64,000 nt of DNA from Pseudoalteromonas shioyasakiensis (GCA_013391845.1 CP058414.1:2466501-2530500); one strand, 5' to 3'. Shown: positions 8,948-19,549, counted from the stretch's first letter. Made by a program: numbers and translations. Notes: a model not told the origin generated them from the letters alone.

Positions 8948-9105
8948 GCTTTTTTTTCAAAAAACTGTTTAAGTGATTAAAAAACAACTAAATCGTTCAG
9001 CATTAACACAATCAAACTCAAAATATAATCGATTTGAACTTTTCTATTATTTATCTTGTCTATTGATCCACAATAGTTTGCCCAAATATATAACTCTTGA
9101 TAGGC

Positions 9106-9132
9106 TTAGTTCAGTTTAATAATTGGAACTAA
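9106..9132. promoter_or_regulatory. Inverted repeat before yccA
   Basis: TTAGTTC and GAACTAA face each other across 13 bases, 34 bases before the yccA start. It could be an operator or a leader hairpin. No regulator can be named. Confidence 0.3.
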
Positions 9133-9166
9133 CGAACGTATAAGTTCATTTAAAGGAGCTCTAACA

Positions 9167-9832
9167 ATGGCGTTTAATCAATCGTACAATACTGCTAGAC
9201 CAGTAATGTCGACTATTGAAACCAATAAAGTTTTGAAGAATACCTATTTCTTACTGGCTATGACACTGGCATTTAGCGCAGTAACAGCGGGTATTTCAAT
9301 GGCAATGAATCTACCTTATTTTATGGGTTTAGTATTTAGCTTGATTGCATTTGGTGTACTTTTTGTTGTCAACAAAAAGGCAGACAGTGCATCAGGTGTT
9401 GCCTGGGTATTCGTTTTCACAGGTTTGATGGGCGCAGGACTTGGTCCAATGCTTAACTACTACGCTGCAATGCCAAATGGCCCTATGCTTATTATGCAAG
9501 CCCTAGGTTCGACAGCCTTAATCTTCTTCGGCTTATCAGCTTACGCTCTAACCACTAAAAAAGATTTCTCATTTATGGGTGGTTTTTTAATAGTGGGCTT
9601 AATTGTGGTAATTATCGCAAGCTTAGTAAATTTATTTATTGGTAGCTCTATTACCTTTATGGTAATTAACGCTGCAGTTGTATTGATTATGTCTGGTTTA
9701 ATATTATTTGACACTAGCCGCATTATTAATGGCGGTGAGACAAATTACATCCGCGCAACAGTTGCTTTATATCTGAACGTGTATAATTTATTCACGTCAC
9801 TTCTACACCTACTTGGTGCAAGTGATGACTAA
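9167..9832 (+). CDS. yccA: Bax inhibitor-1 family membrane protein YccA
   Basis: A 221-residue inner-membrane protein with seven hydrophobic segments, of the BI-1/YccA family. In E. coli YccA is a slow substrate and modulator of the FtsH membrane protease and protects SecY from degradation when the translocon is jammed. The C-terminal part (Y-L-N-V-Y-N-L-F-T-S-L-L near residue 202) is characteristic. GGAGC lies nine bases before the ATG. Its neighbours, tRNA-Ser on one side and tusE in the next operon, match the E. coli serT-yccA-tusE order. Confidence 0.92.
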   Translation: MAFNQSYNTARPVMSTIETNKVLKNTYFLLAMTLAFSAVTAGISMAMNLPYFMGLVFSLIAFGVLFVVNKKADSASGVAWVFVFTGLMGAGLGPMLNYYAAMPNGPMLIMQALGSTALIFFGLSAYALTTKKDFSFMGGFLIVGLIVVIIASLVNLFIGSSITFMVINAAVVLIMSGLILFDTSRIINGGETNYIRATVALYLNVYNLFTSLLHLLGASDD

Positions 9833-9852
9833 TTAAATAGTTCTGCTAAAAT

Positions 9853-9877
9853 AGCCCCTTTCTAGGGGCTTTTTTAT
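9853..9877 (+). terminator. Terminator after yccA
   Basis: AGCCCC and GGGGCT with a six-base loop and a T run lie 20 bases beyond the yccA stop and only about 11 bases before the tusD start. Any tus transcript must either read through it or begin close to it. Confidence 0.8.
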
Positions 9878-9887
9878 TGGATGCGTT

Positions 9888-10241
9888 TTGGCACAATTTG
9901 TACTTTCTCTTCATACCGCGCCGACCGATCATGACACGACACAACGGCTAATTAAATTTGCGCAAGCTTGTCTTGATTCTGGTCACTCAATTACAGCTAT
10001 CTTTCTTTATCAAGCAGGTGTTTTCCACGCAAGTAATCATTTAGAACTTGCCAGTGATGAGTTACCAATTAATCGTTTATGGCAAGAATTAAACTCGCAA
10101 GATGTTCCTCTGCTTCTTTGTGTTACTGCTGCAGAAAAACGAGGGTTAGATATTGATAACACAGGCGTGTTTACAGTTGCTGGCTTAGCTGAGTTTGCAA
10201 TGTTAGTAAGTGAAGCTGATAAATGGGTGCAGTTTAAATGA
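9888..10241 (+). CDS. tusD: Sulfurtransferase TusD (tRNA 2-thiouridine relay)
   Basis: Sulfur carrier subunit of the TusBCD complex, which passes persulfide sulfur from TusA to TusE for 2-thiolation of the wobble uridine in tRNA Lys, Glu and Gln. The DsrE-like fold is visible, and the active cysteine is at residue 78 (L-L-L-C-V-T), exactly the E. coli position. The start is TTG; no ATG is available in frame near the family's usual start, and 117 residues is close to the usual length. The ribosome binding site is weak. It overlaps tusC by four bases. Confidence 0.9.
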   Translation: MAQFVLSLHTAPTDHDTTQRLIKFAQACLDSGHSITAIFLYQAGVFHASNHLELASDELPINRLWQELNSQDVPLLLCVTAAEKRGLDIDNTGVFTVAGLAEFAMLVSEADKWVQFK

Positions 10242-10594
10242 AAAACATTCTTGTGATCAGTCAACACAGTCCATTTGATGATCAACATATTCGTGAATCA
10301 CTCGACACTACACTGATTTTTGCTGCTATCGAACAAAACATTAGTTGGCTTCTTAGTGGTGAGGCAGTATTAGCTCTGAAAAAAAATCAACAGCCAGAGC
10401 AACTTGGCATTAAAAACTATTTTAAAACCATTAAAACCCTTGAGTTATACGATGTTGAAAACATTTATGTCTGTGAAAAGTCGTTAATGGACTTTAACCT
10501 TTCAGAAGATAGTCTGATTATCGATGTTAAAGTAGCTAACTTTGAGCAACAGCGAGACTTAATTACAGAGCAGCATCAGGTGGTGACGTTATGA
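10238..10594 (+). CDS. tusC: Sulfurtransferase complex subunit TusC
   Basis: A 118-residue DsrF-like subunit of the TusBCD heterohexamer, which needs TusC structurally though the sulfur passes through TusD. It starts M-K-N-I-L-V-I and has the D-Q-H-I-R-E-S-L-D-T-T-L-I-F-A-A helix near residues 15-30. ATGA overlaps with tusD upstream and tusB downstream show translational coupling, as expected for equal subunit amounts. Confidence 0.9.
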   Translation: MKNILVISQHSPFDDQHIRESLDTTLIFAAIEQNISWLLSGEAVLALKKNQQPEQLGIKNYFKTIKTLELYDVENIYVCEKSLMDFNLSEDSLIIDVKVANFEQQRDLITEQHQVVTL

Positions 10595-10857
10595 GTACAT
10601 TGCATATTTTTTCGAAACCCTTATCCCACTATTGCAATAATATGTTGGCTAATCTAATTACTGCACAGGATAAGGTACTACTAGTCAGTGATGCTTGTTA
10701 TAACAATATGCAATTTAAGCAGTTCTCATCCTGTCTATATTTACTTGAAGAAGATACTACAGCTCGCGATATTTCACTCAATAAAGAGGATATCGTAATA
10801 GACTACACACAGTTTGTAGAAATGACTTTAAATGCACAGAACACAATTACTTGGTAA
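10591..10857 (+). CDS. tusB: Sulfurtransferase complex subunit TusB
   Basis: An 88-residue DsrH-like subunit of the TusBCD complex. It begins M-S-T-L-H-I-F-S-K-P and keeps the short DsrH length. It starts within the tusC stop (ATGA) and ends three bases before tusE, so all four tus genes form one operon. Sequence identity to E. coli looks modest, but position and length make the call safe. Confidence 0.87.
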   Translation: MSTLHIFSKPLSHYCNNMLANLITAQDKVLLVSDACYNNMQFKQFSSCLYLLEEDTTARDISLNKEDIVIDYTQFVEMTLNAQNTITW

Positions 10858-10860
10858 ACC

Positions 10861-11190
10861 ATGCTTGAATTTAATAACAAACAAATAGAAACAGACAAAC
10901 AAGGTTATTTACTTGATTCAAATGATTGGTGTGAAGATCTAGCGCCTATCATTGCTGAACAAGAGAACATTACTTTAAGTGAACAGCACTGGGAAGTTGT
11001 GCACTTTGTGCGTGATTTTTATCTTGAATACAACACCAGCCCAGCTATTCGTATGTTGGTCAAAGCTATGGCTCAAAAGCTTGGTGAAGAAAAAGGTAAT
11101 AGCATGTACTTGTACAAACTTTTCCCTAAAGGTCCTGCTAAGCAAGCAACTAAAATTGCAGGTTTACCTAAACCAGCTAGGTGCATTTAA
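10861..11190 (+). CDS. tusE: Sulfurtransferase TusE
   Basis: DsrC-family protein that takes sulfur from TusD and delivers it to MnmA on tRNA. The conserved penultimate cysteine is present (Cys108, ending P-A-R-C-I). The middle holds the W-C-E-D-L and [12 protein letters not shown] motifs. In E. coli tusE lies next to yccA and away from tusBCD. Here tusD, C, B and E are contiguous, and mnmA, the acceptor enzyme, lies about 1.1 kb downstream on the same strand. The stop overlaps the rluE start by one base. Confidence 0.93.
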   Translation: MLEFNNKQIETDKQGYLLDSNDWCEDLAPIIAEQENITLSEQHWEVVHFVRDFYLEYNTSPAIRMLVKAMAQKLGEEKGNSMYLYKLFPKGPAKQATKIAGLPKPARCI

Positions 11191-11837
11191 TGGTAAACAA
11201 ACCTAAAAGTAAACCACGTCGCAGTAGTGGCCGAACATACTCAAGGCCGATACAAAAACGTGAAGTAAAAAAAGCAATTAGCCCAGAGAAACGTAAAGTC
11301 GTACTGTTTAACAAACCATTTGATGTGCTTTGCCAGTTTACTGATGACCAAAACCGCAAAACGCTTGCCGACTTTATTACTATTAAAGACGTTTATGCAG
11401 CAGGACGCCTAGACAGAGATAGTGAAGGGCTGTTGCTACTTACAAACTGCGGTAAATTACAACACACTCTCACTGAACCCAATAAAAAAACAGCAAAAAC
11501 GTATTGGGTGCAAGTAGAAGGTGATGTTACTGATGAGGCTATCTTTGCGCTTAACAAAGGCGTAGAGCTTAAAGATGGCATGACCAAGCCTGCCAAGGTT
11601 AGGCGAATTAATGAACCCGCAATTTGGCCACGTACCCCGCCCGTTCGCGAACGAAAGAATATTCCAACTAGCTGGTTAGAAATATCCATCACTGAAGGAA
11701 GAAACCGCCAAGTTCGCCGTATGACAGCCCATGTTGGTTTCCCTACTTTGCGATTAATTAGATATAGCATTGGTAACTATACTCTTGATGGTTTGGACAG
11801 TGGCCAGTTTAAAGTCGTGAACAATCCCGATGCATAA
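11190..11837 (+). CDS. rluE: 23S rRNA pseudouridine(2457) synthase RluE
   Basis: Converts U2457 of 23S rRNA to pseudouridine. The catalytic Asp is in [13 protein letters not shown] near residue 73, and the C-terminal R-N-R-Q-V-R-R-M motif is typical of the RsuA/RluE branch. The N-terminus is basic and has no S4 domain, as in RluE. I chose the ATG at 11190, which overlaps the tusE stop (TAATG) and has AGGTG upstream, over a GTG three codons earlier. It overlaps nudJ by eight bases. The rluE-nudJ-mnmA-hflD-purB order matches E. coli. Confidence 0.93.
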   Translation: MVNKPKSKPRRSSGRTYSRPIQKREVKKAISPEKRKVVLFNKPFDVLCQFTDDQNRKTLADFITIKDVYAAGRLDRDSEGLLLLTNCGKLQHTLTEPNKKTAKTYWVQVEGDVTDEAIFALNKGVELKDGMTKPAKVRRINEPAIWPRTPPVRERKNIPTSWLEISITEGRNRQVRRMTAHVGFPTLRLIRYSIGNYTLDGLDSGQFKVVNNPDA

Positions 11838-12264
11838 ACCTAATGTCACAGTTGCTGCAATCGTCAGGTGTCAAGACAAGTATTTACTTGTTAAAGAGCG
11901 CGATAAGCACACAGGTGAAATTTGTTATAACCAACCAGCAGGTCATTTAGAAGCCAATGAAACCTTAGCAGAAGCAGCTCATCGCGAACTTGTTGAAGAA
12001 ACTGGCATTAGCCTTAATGCCAATCATCTTGTTGGCATTTATAATTTGCATGCCGCAAATGGCGTTCACTATATGCGTTTTAGTTTTGCTTTTAATTGCC
12101 CTACACTAATAGCACCCTCCCCCCAGGATGATGATATTCTCAGCGCAGATTGGTTTAGTTTTGAACAAATTAAAAGCCTACCACTGAGAAGCCCCCTCGT
12201 TTTAAAATGCATTGAAGATCATTTAGCTGGTAAAGCCTATCCACTTAGTTTGATTTACCAATAA
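11830..12264 (+). CDS. nudJ: Nudix phosphatase NudJ
   Basis: A 144-residue Nudix hydrolase. In E. coli NudJ acts on nucleoside di- and triphosphates and on the thiamine precursor HMP-pyrophosphate. The Nudix box is complete (G-H-L-E-A-N-E-T then R-E-L-V-E-E-T-G-I near residues 38-60). Its start overlaps the end of rluE. The physiological substrate cannot be decided from the sequence. Confidence 0.9.
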   Translation: MHKPNVTVAAIVRCQDKYLLVKERDKHTGEICYNQPAGHLEANETLAEAAHRELVEETGISLNANHLVGIYNLHAANGVHYMRFSFAFNCPTLIAPSPQDDDILSADWFSFEQIKSLPLRSPLVLKCIEDHLAGKAYPLSLIYQ

Positions 12265-12267
12265 CGG

Positions 12268-12297
12268 CTGTGATTTTGGCTGGTTTGGGTATATAAT
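12268..12297 (+). promoter_or_regulatory. Likely promoter of mnmA
   Basis: A perfect TATAAT at 12292-12297 lies in the gap between nudJ and mnmA. The upstream hexamer (TGTGAT or CTGTGA, 17-18 bases away) is poor. A start near 12304 would give mnmA, hflD and purB their own transcript. Confidence 0.5.
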
Positions 12298-12338
12298 ATC
12301 GGCCTTTCCATAGCAGTTAAAAAATGACAGCGAATATT

Positions 12339-13439
12339 ATGAGCGAAAATAGTCACATTAAAGTCATCGTGGGTATGTCCGGCGGTGTGGATTCTTCTGT
12401 ATCAGCGTATTTATTAAAGCAACAAGGCTATCAAGTTGAAGGCCTGTTCATGAAAAACTGGGAAGAAGATGATAATGATGAATATTGCGCTGCAGCTGAA
12501 GACCTTAAAGACGCACAAGCAGTCTGTGATAAATTAGGTATTGAGCTTCATACTGTAAATTTTGCAGCAGAATACTGGGATAATGTTTTTGAGTACTTCT
12601 TAGCAGAGTACAAAGCAGGCCGTACGCCTAACCCAGACATCATGTGTAATAAAGAAATTAAATTCAAAGCATTCTTAGAATTTGCAGCTCAAGCACTCGG
12701 CGCTGATTACATCGCTACTGGTCACTATGTGCGCCGTGAAAAACGGGGTGATAAATTTGTTATGTGTCGTGGCCTTGATGACAATAAAGATCAAAGTTAT
12801 TTCTTATACACTTTAAGCCATGAACATATTGCACAAACGCTTTTCCCTGTAGGTGATATTGCTAAACCTGAAGTTCGCCGTATTGCCGAAGAGCAAGATT
12901 TAATAACTCACGATAAAAAGGACAGTACAGGTATTTGTTTTATCGGTGAGCGTAAATTTAAAGATTTCTTACAAAAATTCTTACCGGCACAGCCAGGTAA
13001 AATCGAAGATACCGATGGTAATGAAGTTGGCGAGCACGAAGGCTTGATGTATCACACTTTAGGTCAACGTAAAGGCCTCTTAATTGGTGGTATGAAAGAA
13101 GGTTCGGGTGAACCTTGGTATGTTGTAGACAAAGACATTGAACGCAATGTACTAGTTGTTGGCCAAGGTAAAGACCACCCTCGCCTATACAGCAATGGCT
13201 TAAATGCAAATCAACTACACTGGGTTGACCGTGTCGGCCCTAAAGGTACAACACGCTGCACTGTTAAAACTCGTTATCGCCAAGAAGACATCAGCTGTAC
13301 ATTACTCGTTGGTGAAGATGGCATGGCTCGCGTATTATTTGATGAGCCACAAAAAGCGGTTACACCTGGTCAATCAGCCGTATTCTACGCTGATGAAGTC
13401 TGCTTAGGTGGTGGTATTATTGATTCGGTGATTAAGTAA
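12339..13439 (+). CDS. mnmA: tRNA 2-thiouridine(34) synthase MnmA
   Basis: Adenylates and then thiolates the wobble uridine of tRNA Lys, Glu and Gln, using sulfur delivered by TusE. The PP-loop motif G-M-S-G-G-V-D-S-S is near residue 12. The two catalytic cysteines are in P-D-I-M-C-N-K-E and S-T-G-I-C-F-I-G-E. The ATG at 12339 gives M-S-E and about 366 residues like E. coli (368); an in-frame ATG at 12324 is also possible. It lies close to the tus genes, so most of the thiolation pathway is in one place. The stop overlaps hflD by one base. Confidence 0.95.
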   Translation: MSENSHIKVIVGMSGGVDSSVSAYLLKQQGYQVEGLFMKNWEEDDNDEYCAAAEDLKDAQAVCDKLGIELHTVNFAAEYWDNVFEYFLAEYKAGRTPNPDIMCNKEIKFKAFLEFAAQALGADYIATGHYVRREKRGDKFVMCRGLDDNKDQSYFLYTLSHEHIAQTLFPVGDIAKPEVRRIAEEQDLITHDKKDSTGICFIGERKFKDFLQKFLPAQPGKIEDTDGNEVGEHEGLMYHTLGQRKGLLIGGMKEGSGEPWYVVDKDIERNVLVVGQGKDHPRLYSNGLNANQLHWVDRVGPKGTTRCTVKTRYRQEDISCTLLVGEDGMARVLFDEPQKAVTPGQSAVFYADEVCLGGGIIDSVIK

Positions 13440-14041
13440 TGACAGAGCACCAAGTCATGGCTTTAGCTGCCATGTGTCAAGTTGCCAAACAAGTACAAAA
13501 AGTTGCGCAATATGGCCAAGGCAGTGATCACGAATTAGAAAAGTTATTAAGCTGTATTGTCGAAACATCACCTGATACACCTGAAGATGTATATCAGGGT
13601 AAACATAATTTACGTGAAGGCTATCGTATTTTGATTGCCCAGCTTTCTGCCGGCGCAGATAAAGACGTCGAAATCGTAAAATATGTAGGTGGCTTAATGC
13701 AATTAGAACGTGCCTTGAGCGCAAAACAAAGCAGCTTAAATGAATTAGGTCGTCGCATTGATGACGTTAAACGTCGCCTCGACCATTTTGCTATCACAGA
13801 TGATACTGTAGTAGCAGCGCTTGCTGATATTTACTCGTCGGTGCTAAGCCCCCTTGGGCATCGTATTCAAGTTTACGGCAAGCCAGAGTTATTAAAACAG
13901 CAGCTCACGCAAAACAAAATTCGCGCCTTATTATTGGCCGGAATTCGTAGTGCCGTGTTATGGCGACAAATGGGCGGTAAACGCCGTCACTTTTTCTTTG
14001 CAAAAAGAAAAATCCTCGCTATTGCTAAACAATCAATTTAA
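13439..14041 (+). CDS. hflD: High frequency lysogenization protein HflD
   Basis: A 200-residue, helical, peripheral inner-membrane protein. E. coli HflD binds the lambda CII activator; its housekeeping role is unclear. The sequence starts [14 protein letters not shown] and ends with a basic segment (R-R-H-F-F-F-A-K-R-K). It starts inside the mnmA stop (TAATG) and precedes purB, as in E. coli. Confidence 0.9.
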   Translation: MTEHQVMALAAMCQVAKQVQKVAQYGQGSDHELEKLLSCIVETSPDTPEDVYQGKHNLREGYRILIAQLSAGADKDVEIVKYVGGLMQLERALSAKQSSLNELGRRIDDVKRRLDHFAITDDTVVAALADIYSSVLSPLGHRIQVYGKPELLKQQLTQNKIRALLLAGIRSAVLWRQMGGKRRHFFFAKRKILAIAKQSI

Positions 14042-15446
<1,405 letters not shown>

Positions 15447-15463
15447 ATTCAAACAAAGACTTG

Positions 15464-15495
15464 AAAAAGCGAAAGGCCTTCCTTTCGCTTTTTTT
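15464..15495 (+). terminator. Terminator after purB
   Basis: AAAGCGAAAGG and CCTTTCGCTTT with a four-base loop and a long T run lie about 20 bases beyond the purB stop. Confidence 0.9.
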
Positions 15496-15519
15496 ATACC
15501 AATTCGCTTAGGTCATGTT

Positions 15520-16665
15520 ATGTATCAATTATCCATCAATTCACTTACCCAAGAGCAATTTTTAGCTCAGTATTGGCAAAAAAAACCATTGCTTATCAAA
15601 CAAGGTTTTAAAGACTTTACTGACCCCATTGAGCCAGAAGAGCTTGCGGGTCTTGCAATGGAAGAAAGTATTGAATCACGAATAGTGACCAATCACTCAA
15701 ATGACTGGCAAGCACACCATGGTCCGTTTGAAGACTTTAGCTTATTGACTGAAAAGCACGCTACATTACTAGTACAAGCGGTTGACCATTGGCATAGCGA
15801 TGCTGCTCAATTACTAGAGCCATTTCGCTTTATTCCTAACTGGCGCATCGATGATTTAATGATTAGCTACTCAACACCAGGTGGTGGTGTTGGCCCGCAT
15901 TTAGACCAATACGATGTGTTTATTATTCAAGGCCAAGGCAAACGCCATTGGCGGGTTGGTATGCCTGATGCTAACCTAAGACAGTTTGCGCAAAATAAAA
16001 GCCTGCTACAAGTCGAGCAGTTTCCTGCTGTTATCGACTGTGTTCTAGAGCCTGGTGATATTCTTTATATTCCACCGGGTTGTCCACATGAGGGTTACGC
16101 AGTTGAAAACGCATTAAATTACTCTGTTGGCTTTCGAGCACCAAACCAGCGCGATTTATTATCACAGTTTGCAGACCATTTGATAGATACTGAACTTGGC
16201 AATCAACGATACAGTGATGCTGAGCTTAAATTACGTGACTCAAAAGGCGAACTTAAGGAATTTGAAGCTGAAAATGTTAAACAGCTGATGATTGCTGCAA
16301 TAAATGATGATGCAATATTTAAGACTTGGCTTGGTAACAATATGAGTCAGCCAAAACATGAAATGGATTTAGCACCTTTAGAAGAACCTTATACATTAGA
16401 TAATTTACTTGAGTTACTACGTGATGACGAGGTTGTTTTTGAGCGCTTAGGTGGCACCCGAGCAATCTATCAAGTGATTGGAGATAAAATACTTTTAAGT
16501 GTTAATGGCATTAATTACATGCATGATTTACATGAGCTTGAATTAATTAAAAAGCTCACAGATCAAACCTGGCTGACAGCTGCTGATATAAATAGTTCAA
16601 AAAATAATCACATTTTCTTAAAAACTTTTACTACACTTTTAAATGAGGGTATTTGGTTTTGTTAG
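15520..16665 (+). CDS. roxA: Ribosomal protein L16 arginine hydroxylase RoxA (YcfD)
   Basis: JmjC-type 2-oxoglutarate and iron oxygenase. E. coli RoxA hydroxylates Arg81 of ribosomal protein L16. The iron triad is visible: His127 and Asp129 in P-H-L-D-Q-Y-D and His190 in P-P-G-C-P-H. A C-terminal winged-helix part follows to residue 381, the usual two-domain length (E. coli 373). It follows purB here. In E. coli phoPQ lies between purB and roxA, and those genes are absent here. Confidence 0.93.
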   Translation: MYQLSINSLTQEQFLAQYWQKKPLLIKQGFKDFTDPIEPEELAGLAMEESIESRIVTNHSNDWQAHHGPFEDFSLLTEKHATLLVQAVDHWHSDAAQLLEPFRFIPNWRIDDLMISYSTPGGGVGPHLDQYDVFIIQGQGKRHWRVGMPDANLRQFAQNKSLLQVEQFPAVIDCVLEPGDILYIPPGCPHEGYAVENALNYSVGFRAPNQRDLLSQFADHLIDTELGNQRYSDAELKLRDSKGELKEFEAENVKQLMIAAINDDAIFKTWLGNNMSQPKHEMDLAPLEEPYTLDNLLELLRDDEVVFERLGGTRAIYQVIGDKILLSVNGINYMHDLHELELIKKLTDQTWLTAADINSSKNNHIFLKTFTTLLNEGIWFC

Positions 16666-16677
16666 GAGCGTGTGTTT

Positions 16678-17136
16678 ATGGGCTATCAAATAGATGAAGT
16701 TGAATGGAGTATCGACAAGGAACTTTTACAACAGATCCGAGAGCGGGTATTTGTTTGCGAATTGCATATTCCAAAACACATTGAGTTTGACCATTTAGAT
16801 AAAACAGCACATCACGTCCTTGTAACAGACGAATGTAAATGCCCAGTTGCTACTGGGCGTTTATGCAATGATGGCCTAATTGGTCGTATAGCTGTTTTGC
16901 CTGAACACCGTAACCGTTCGGTTTACAAATCATTATTGAATTACTTAGTAAGTATGGCTGAAAAGCAAGGCTGTGACTGTGTAAGTATTAATTGTATTTT
17001 GAATGAGGTAGACAGGTTTAAACAAAATGGCTTTTCAGCAGATGGTTTAGTGTTTATGGAAGCTGGTATTCCAAGGCAGCGAATGCTCTGCCCTATCAAG
17101 CAGTTTGATACGCGGCCATTCACTTTAGTACATTAA
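16678..17136 (+). CDS. GNAT family N-acetyltransferase
   Basis: A 152-residue acetyltransferase with the acetyl-CoA motif region R-I-A-V-L-P-E-H-R-N-R-S near residues 62-73. The canonical Q/R-x-x-G-x-G/A loop is altered (R-N-R-S-V-Y), which may lower activity or alter cofactor binding. Several cysteines are spread through the protein. The ATG at 16678 has AGGAG nine bases upstream and was preferred over GTG at 16672. It closely follows roxA and may share its transcript. The substrate is unknown. Confidence 0.75.
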   Translation: MGYQIDEVEWSIDKELLQQIRERVFVCELHIPKHIEFDHLDKTAHHVLVTDECKCPVATGRLCNDGLIGRIAVLPEHRNRSVYKSLLNYLVSMAEKQGCDCVSINCILNEVDRFKQNGFSADGLVFMEAGIPRQRMLCPIKQFDTRPFTLVH

Positions 17137-17150
17137 GGTTTAGGTAAAAT

Positions 17151-17182
17151 AAAAAAGCTGAATAAAATTATTCAGCTTTTTT
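17151..17182. terminator. Bidirectional terminator
   Basis: AAAAAAGCTGAATAA and TTATTCAGCTTTTTT form a near-perfect palindrome between two convergent genes. It has T runs on both strands and can end both transcripts. Confidence 0.9.
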
Positions 17183-17204
17183 ATTAGTAAGTTTGTAAAG
17201 TCAG

Positions 17205-17651
17205 TTATGCTGGCTCGTTTTGCCACATTTCTTCTTTTTCAAACAACTCATATAAGCCATGAGCACGATTGATTAGCAAATTCGCAAAATCAACTTTGGT
17301 TTTGTCTACGGCCCCTGATTGCATTAGCTGATCAGCCTTCAATTGCCACTGCATTGAAAAATAACGTAATACTTCACGTGCATTAGTTGCTGCGCTTGCT
17401 TCAGCGTGATCAGTCGGTAAGCGACCCGTGATCACCCAATAGCTTTTACCGTTTTGTGCTTTAAATTTCCAAATTGCCACTAAAGGCGCAATGAAACGAC
17501 TTTCTTTCTCAACAACAGTTTGCGGGATAACCCCTTTTTCTGCTAAATGCTTTTGTGCATTTTGGAAACATTCTCTTTGCCAAATAACACTTTGTTTTTG
17601 CGCTTCGGCTTGTTCTTCTGGTGTTAATGGTCTTGCTTGTTTTTGTTCCAT
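17205..17651 (-). CDS. DUF4826-like cytosolic protein
   Basis: A 148-residue soluble protein that I assign to DUF4826 from memory, with moderate confidence. The middle part (F-I-A-P-L-V-A-I-W-K-F-K-A then Y-W-V-I-T-G-R-L-P-T-D-H) looks like the conserved core. The N-terminus is rich in Gln and Glu. No signal peptide is visible. AAGAG lies upstream of the ATG. No function is known. It stands alone between a terminator and a decayed gene. Confidence 0.65.
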   Translation of the reverse strand: MEQKQARPLTPEEQAEAQKQSVIWQRECFQNAQKHLAEKGVIPQTVVEKESRFIAPLVAIWKFKAQNGKSYWVITGRLPTDHAEASAATNAREVLRYFSMQWQLKADQLMQSGAVDKTKVDFANLLINRAHGLYELFEKEEMWQNEPA

Positions 17652-17788
17652 GGTGGTTACTCTTTTACAACATTTCTGACACTTTAAGGTTTAAAATGGC
17701 GCTGTGCAAGTGTTTACGGGCAATCAAAAGGCATTTTAATTTACTTGAGTATTATTCAGCCAACTCAGAATGAAGAGTTAGGCACAGT

Positions 17789-18297
17789 TTAAAATTGCAG
17801 CTCTTCAATTGTTGATTCTCGACCTAAAATTGTGTTGCGGTGTGGGTAACGACCAAACCTATCAATAATAACTTTGTGCTTTAGTTCAAACTCATAATTA
17901 CTCATGCCTTTAAACAATTGCTCAGCCTGCTGATGAATGACTTTCGATTCACTGTGCATAAAAAGCATATAAATAAACGCTACTTGTGAGCTTTCAAGTT
18001 ATATATCAAAACCTAGTTCGATAGCTCTTTGCGCTAAGCTTAGTGCTTACGGATCTTGGCTAAACGCTTTCGCTGTTTCACGGTCAATACCGCGTGAAAA
18101 CTGAGCTAACACGATGATTTCAGCTAATAGCCTAGTGCATATATTCACTAATCAGCATGCTCGCCAGCTAACCTGCAAAAGACATTATGAAAACTAACGC
18201 TTAATTAATGCATCAACTTCATCAGATTGTTAATACCAACCTTCAGGGCCAAATTCATGAAACCAAAAATCAATAATCTAATGCTTGTCCAAGCTTG
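17789..18297 (-). pseudogene. Decayed DUF924 family gene
   Basis: Minus-strand translation gives pieces of a DUF924 protein in the right order but broken by stops and frame changes. They are an N-terminal D-F-W-F-H-E-F-G-P-E-G-W-Y piece near 18260, a middle A-E-I-I-V-L-A-Q-F-S-R-G-I-D-R piece near 18090-18130, then F-I-Y-M-L-F-M-H-S-E-S and F-G-R-Y-P-H-R-N-T-I-L-G-R-E-S-T close to the natural stop at 17789. At least three in-frame stops are present, and the segment after the N-terminal piece is scrambled. The intact family has about 180-200 residues and no established function. The gene is surely inactive. Confidence 0.85.
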
Positions 18298-18304
18298 AAT
18301 TTCT

Positions 18305-19549
18305 TTAGTTACCAAGTACTTTTGCAGGGTCTACCCGGGTTGCTTGCCACGCTGGGTAAAGTGTTGCCAAAATTGCGAGGACAAAGGTGACAATCACGGT
18401 GATAACGATATCTTGCCATACTAATTTGCTTGGTAAAAACTCGATAAAATACACACCTTGTAACGGGTTATCACCAAATAAGTTACTTACCCAAGTGAAC
18501 AGTTCACTAATATTTAATGCTAGCATCACACCGATAATCGTGCCCAAAATCACACCTATTAAGGCTTGTGTAAAACCTTGCATAACAAAGGTCGCTAAAA
18601 TGGTACTATCTTGTGCGCCCATGGTTTTTAAAATCGCAATATTTGCCTGTTTCTCACGTACTTCCATCACTAGAGACGAAACAATATTGAAACTCGCTAC
18701 CGCAATTATTAAAAACACCACGATATACACAATGGTACGAACCATTTGAATATCTTGATATAAGCTCCCCTGCGTTCGAAACCAACTAGAGACATAAACA
18801 TAATCTGGAATAACTTGCCCAACACGCATCGCTGTTTGATGGGCGGCGAACACATCGGCCACTTGTAATCGTAAGCCGGTTACTTGGTTTTCATTAAAGC
18901 TCAGCACATTTTGCGCTTTGTCTAGACGAATAAAAGCCGCGGTTTCATCTATTGGACCTCCCATTTTAATAATACCAGCCAGATTCAAGCTCACGCGTTT
19001 TGGAGCCAGTAAAGTGTTACTTTGCTGGTTTATCTGTGGGATTAATAAGGTAACTGGATCGCCAATTTTAAGACCTAATCGGTTTACTATTTGTTGTCCT
19101 AAAAGCACATCTTCTTGTTGTAACTGGCTAACTAAGCGCCCTTCTGTAAATTGGTTTAATGCCGACACCTGATTTTCAAATTCAGGGCTAACACCGCGCA
19201 CTTCAACCGCTTTTAACTCACTTTTATATTGCGCCATACCATTAACACTAATAAAGGGTGCAGCACCTGTTACACCGGTTTGAGAGCGAAGTAGCGCAAT
19301 TTTTGATTGCCAGTTATTGATTGGTTTATTTGGCGCGACATATTCAACCTGTGGTACAACAGATAAAAGCCGATGCACTAATTGCTGCTCAAAGCCATTA
19401 ATAACTGAAAGAGCAACAATTAAGACGGCTACTCCTAAAAGTATGCCAATCGTCGAAGCTTTAGCTATAAAGCTAACAAAGCCATTTTGTCCGTCTTTTT
19501 GTCCGCTATGAGCGCGGAATCGTTTTGAAATAAAGGCACTAAGCAACAT
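18305..19549 (-). CDS. lolE: Lipoprotein-releasing ABC transporter permease LolE
   Basis: Inner-membrane subunit of LolCDE, which lifts outer-membrane lipoproteins from the inner membrane to LolA. One membrane segment near residue 30, a large periplasmic domain (about 50-260) and three C-terminal segments give the MacB/FtsX type layout. At 414 residues it equals E. coli LolE. I chose the ATG at 19549, which gives M-L-L-S-A-F and overlaps the lolD end by 11 bases with AAGAG upstream; earlier ATGs would overlap more. Third gene of lolC-lolD-lolE. Confidence 0.93.
   Translation of the reverse strand: MLLSAFISKRFRAHSGQKDGQNGFVSFIAKASTIGILLGVAVLIVALSVINGFEQQLVHRLLSVVPQVEYVAPNKPINNWQSKIALLRSQTGVTGAAPFISVNGMAQYKSELKAVEVRGVSPEFENQVSALNQFTEGRLVSQLQQEDVLLGQQIVNRLGLKIGDPVTLLIPQINQQSNTLLAPKRVSLNLAGIIKMGGPIDETAAFIRLDKAQNVLSFNENQVTGLRLQVADVFAAHQTAMRVGQVIPDYVYVSSWFRTQGSLYQDIQMVRTIVYIVVFLIIAVASFNIVSSLVMEVREKQANIAILKTMGAQDSTILATFVMQGFTQALIGVILGTIIGVMLALNISELFTWVSNLFGDNPLQGVYFIEFLPSKLVWQDIVITVIVTFVLAILATLYPAWQATRVDPAKVLGN

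Noticed and set aside
8679..8987. Open reading frame of 102 codons with two identical internal segments
   Set aside because: The repeated segments are the two tRNA-Ser genes read through in one frame; there is no ribosome site and the tRNAs are complete.
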